Part shown: positions 61,828 through 64,000 of the stretch, piece by piece
Layout: every line of letters starts with the position of its first letter
Position numbering within the stretch: the first letter of the stretch is position 1
NCBI GenBank assembly: GCA_035438985.1
Contig: DAORJK010000003.1
Coordinates: forward strand, 124,001-188,000
From: UBA4408 sp002389785
Lineage (GTDB): Bacteria; Bacteroidota; Bacteroidia; UBA4408
DNA: 64,000 nucleotides
Direction: 5' to 3'
The notes under the pieces: model-generated
Told to the model about the DNA's origin: nothing
Seen by the model: only the letters and a program-made list of their open reading frames with translations
The model's database searches: none
Program-made: the position numbers and the translations under genes

Positions 61828-61835
61828 CAAAACTA
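61828..61835 (-). promoter_or_regulatory. Candidate -7 box for collagen-like/PorP/OmpA operon
   Basis: TAGTTTTG on the minus strand, matching TAnnTTTG, 48 bases before the ATG at 61780. No clear -33 box. Confidence 0.4.
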
Positions 61836-62011
61836 CGTGAATTGAATTCCTTTGTTAGGCGCTGATTCTCAAAATAATTAACATTGCATTGTTGGTATCA
61901 GTAGATGTAAAAGTGAGTTACAAGGTTGAACTCATCCATATTCACAATTTTGATTAAGTTTACCTCCAATGAAAGCTTCTATAAGAGGCGTGAATACACA
62001 CATACAAAAAC

Positions 62012-63067
62012 GTGACAAGTTTGAATTTTGAAAATCTGGTTTCGCTTAAAGGAAAAAAATGGAGTGGCTCAAAAGCGCCAAAAAAAATATTAATTATTCG
62101 ATTACAAGCATTTGGCGACGTGGTGATTACCTTGCCCTATTTGCAAAGTTTAAGAAACCAACTTCCGGCTTCCACTCAACTTGATTTTCTTACCCGTACG
62201 CGTATGTCGGACATTCCTATTGGCATGGACATGTTTACAAACGTGTATGCATTGCGTGGTGGTAATAGTGTGAAACGTGAATTCCTTTGGTTTTTACTGA
62301 TGTATCCTCTGCTTTTGATGAAAGGTTATGACGTAGTGATGGACTTGCAAAATCATCGGTTTTCAAAGTTAATTCGTCATTTATTATTTCCTGCTGCTTG
62401 GGTTGAGTTCGACAAAGAATCATCGCTCTATGCCGGCATGCGAACTAAGCGTAGCATTGATTTTTGCGGTTTGGCAGAAGTAGATTTTTCGGCACCTTTA
62501 GTTTTAAAAAAAGAAGTTGAATCCACTTTAGTTGCTTTTAATTTACCAACTGATGCTGATTGGGTTGTATTAAATCCAGCAGGCTTTTTTGAAACACGCA
62601 ATTGGGCTAAAGAAAAGTATATTGAATTTTGTGAGCATTGGATGAAACAAGAAAAACGTAAAACGTATTTTTTGCTTTTAGGAGAAGCATCGATGAGGGA
62701 AAAAGCAACTTGGTTTGAACAGCAATTGGGTTCACGTTGTATAAATTTAGTGTGTAAAACAAATGCTCTCGAAGCTTTGCAAGTTCTATCGAAATGCAAA
62801 TTGGTTGTATCAGAAGACTCCGGATTGTTTCACATGTCTTGCGCCATGGGCGTTCCAACTATAGGGATTTATGGATCTACTAGAAACGACTGGACCAATC
62901 CCCTCCAAAATCACACTTTTTGTTTCAATTCATCAGATATGGAATGCGGTGATTGCATGTTACAAAAGTGCATCCATAAAAAAGTACTTTGTCTTGATCG
63001 AATTGGCTCTGAAGAGGTGCTAAACAAAGCTTTAAGCCTTCTTGCAAAAACACCTCAGAGAAACTAA
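62012..63067 (+). CDS. Family 9 glycosyltransferase (heptosyltransferase-like)
   Basis: 351 residues, GT-B fold. Opening I-L-I-I-R-L-Q-A-F-G-D-V-V-I-T-L-P matches the GT9 acceptor domain; the donor side has N-P-A-G-F-F-E-T-R-N-W and S-E-D-S-G-L-F-H-M-S-C-A-M-G-V-P-T-I-G-I-Y-G-S-T, the classic GT9 block. It likely adds a sugar (heptose or similar) to lipopolysaccharide core. Start is GTG at 62012; a TTG nine bases later is an alternative. The methyltransferase ATG follows its stop after one base. Confidence 0.9.
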   Translation: MTSLNFENLVSLKGKKWSGSKAPKKILIIRLQAFGDVVITLPYLQSLRNQLPASTQLDFLTRTRMSDIPIGMDMFTNVYALRGGNSVKREFLWFLLMYPLLLMKGYDVVMDLQNHRFSKLIRHLLFPAAWVEFDKESSLYAGMRTKRSIDFCGLAEVDFSAPLVLKKEVESTLVAFNLPTDADWVVLNPAGFFETRNWAKEKYIEFCEHWMKQEKRKTYFLLLGEASMREKATWFEQQLGSRCINLVCKTNALEALQVLSKCKLVVSEDSGLFHMSCAMGVPTIGIYGSTRNDWTNPLQNHTFCFNSSDMECGDCMLQKCIHKKVLCLDRIGSEEVLNKALSLLAKTPQRN

Positions 63068-63068
63068 G

Positions 63069-63899
63069 ATGAAACTAAACGAATTAATAAAAGAAGCTTA
63101 CTTGCCATTGCTGGAAGAAAAAAATGGCTTTCATCTACTTTGTGAACCGGAGTTTAAAAGCTCCCTTTATAACTACCTTTCTAACTGGGAGGTAATTCGA
63201 AAAAAAGAAAAAAACTACACTCCAATTCCACCTGAGCAATATGCTGAACTCCCCATTGCTCCGGCTGTCAAAAATGATTTTGAGTGGAAGTGGCGAAAGC
63301 AGAGTTTGGCCCTAGTGGAAAAACAAATACAGCAAAAAAACAAGCCACTGATATTAGATTTAGCCTGCTGGAATGGTTGGCTCAGCAATGCTCTAACCGA
63401 AAAAAAATACGAAGTACTGGCAGTCGATTTATTTGCCGACGAGGTAGATGGAATGGCATGCAAAAAATTTTATAAAAACACCTGGCATTCGGTTCAATGT
63501 GATACCGAAAATTTACATTTTTTGAACCCTGTTTTTGATGTGATTGTTGTTAATCATGCGCTTCAATTTATGCCACAGCCAATTGAATTTTGCAATCGAT
63601 TAAAGCAATTACTGAAACCCGATGGGTTAATTTTATTGGCCGGTATTAATTTCTTTTCTCAAAGCAAAAGGAAACATGAACAGGTCGAAAACTTTAAAAA
63701 TCACTTTCAAAACAAGTACAATTTTTCAGTGTTTTTTAAGCCGTGTCGCGGCTATTTAACGTTTGAAGATAAAACTCAATTAGAACAAAACGGATTTAAG
63801 TTTATACCCTATCCCGGTATGCAATTACACAATTTGTATTCAAAGGTAAATCCTTCGAAACCTCTCTATTGCTTGGGAATATTCAATGCCAGCAATTAA
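63069..63899 (+). CDS. Class I SAM-dependent methyltransferase
   Basis: 276 residues from ATG 63069; a TTG 27 bases upstream overlaps the glycosyltransferase and is less likely. SAM motif I is I-L-D-L-A-C-W-N-G-W-L-S (about 94-105), acidic motif II ends L-A-V-D-L-F-A-D, and F-D-V-I-V-V-N-H-A-L-Q-F-M is motif IV-like. Coupling to the GT9 gene suggests methylation of a surface glycan or its precursor; substrate unknown. Confidence 0.85.
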   Translation: MKLNELIKEAYLPLLEEKNGFHLLCEPEFKSSLYNYLSNWEVIRKKEKNYTPIPPEQYAELPIAPAVKNDFEWKWRKQSLALVEKQIQQKNKPLILDLACWNGWLSNALTEKKYEVLAVDLFADEVDGMACKKFYKNTWHSVQCDTENLHFLNPVFDVIVVNHALQFMPQPIEFCNRLKQLLKPDGLILLAGINFFSQSKRKHEQVENFKNHFQNKYNFSVFFKPCRGYLTFEDKTQLEQNGFKFIPYPGMQLHNLYSKVNPSKPLYCLGIFNASN

Positions 63900-63923
63900 T
63901 AAAATGTTGAATGTTTCATATTA

Positions 63924-63943
63924 TTTCTAAACTATTTTAGAAA
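63924..63943 (+). terminator. AU-rich hairpin after methyltransferase gene
   Basis: Arms TTTCTAAA (63924-63931) and TTTAGAAA (63936-63943) with a four-base loop, 25 bases past the stop. Weak stem and no long T run, so low confidence. Confidence 0.3.
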
Positions 63944-64000
63944 ATAACAATTTACTATTCGCGTACTGAGGCCGGCATTTTTAACACCTTGAATGGTGCT

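Noticed and set aside
63955..64000. Possible C-terminal end of a minus-strand gene at the window edge
   Set aside because: Only about 14 codons are visible before a TAG at 63955-63957, in one of two open frames; too little to call.

Overview
The window comes from a member of the Bacteroidota. It is AT-rich and dense. Several genes end in type IX secretion (T9SS) sorting domains of type A or type B, and the T9SS/gliding genes porW/sprE, porP/sprF and a PorE-like OmpA gene are present. Promoter-like TAnnTTTG boxes, GEVED, SprB and PorP domains, a short SSB and a 78-residue AtpC fit the same phylum. I cannot name a genus. No tRNA, rRNA, CRISPR array, prophage or transposase was seen.

Layout. 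1-15.5 kb: a large GEVED surface protein cut by the window edge, an M23 peptidase, trpS, a membrane cytochrome c, hflX, a TPR/SpoIIE phosphatase, a DUF1569 protein, a DUF1571/LysM exported protein, dprA, and a 1273-residue nidogen/Ig-repeat adhesin with a type B sorting domain. 15.5-21 kb: the rod-shape operon mreB-mreC-mreD-PBP2-rodA on the minus strand with overlapping genes. 21-27 kb: a glycosyltransferase, a half-size EamA transporter and two T9SS cargo proteins, one with a damaged or slippery 5' end. 27-30.6 kb: nrdB-nrdA, class Ia ribonucleotide reductase of the eukaryote-like type, followed by a strong terminator.

31-35 kb is the most accessory-looking part. A small XRE regulator with an internal stop lies divergent to a trimeric-fibre-like protein (peptidase S74 chaperone domain plus T9SS tail) that also has an internal stop. 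Downstream in the same operon are a GH16 glucanase-like enzyme and a second T9SS protein. A dyad between the divergent genes overlaps the -33 box of the fibre promoter.

35-42 kb: an outer-membrane protein, a methionine/glutamine aminotransferase paired with an omega-amidase, a REP-like repeat cluster, a T9SS protein, two lipoproteins, free-methionine-sulfoxide reductase, and the AtpI-like, AtpZ and bactofilin genes. 42.9-47.6 kb: porW/sprE divergent from atpD-atpC, so the ATP synthase genes are split. 47.7-51.2 kb: a YdeI-like protein, recQ and a short ssb. 51.6-55.9 kb: a MacAB-like exporter with two FtsX permeases. 56-61.8 kb: a four-gene operon of collagen-like protein, SprB-repeat type B cargo, PorP/SprF and PorE-like OmpA protein, best read as a dedicated surface-secretion unit. 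62-63.9 kb: a family 9 glycosyltransferase coupled to a methyltransferase.

Overall the window mixes housekeeping genes (cell shape, nucleotide reduction, ATP synthase, DNA repair) with an extensive secreted and surface layer. The strongest candidates for something new are the 31-35 kb regulator/fibre/glucanase locus and the collagen-like/PorP/OmpA operon.
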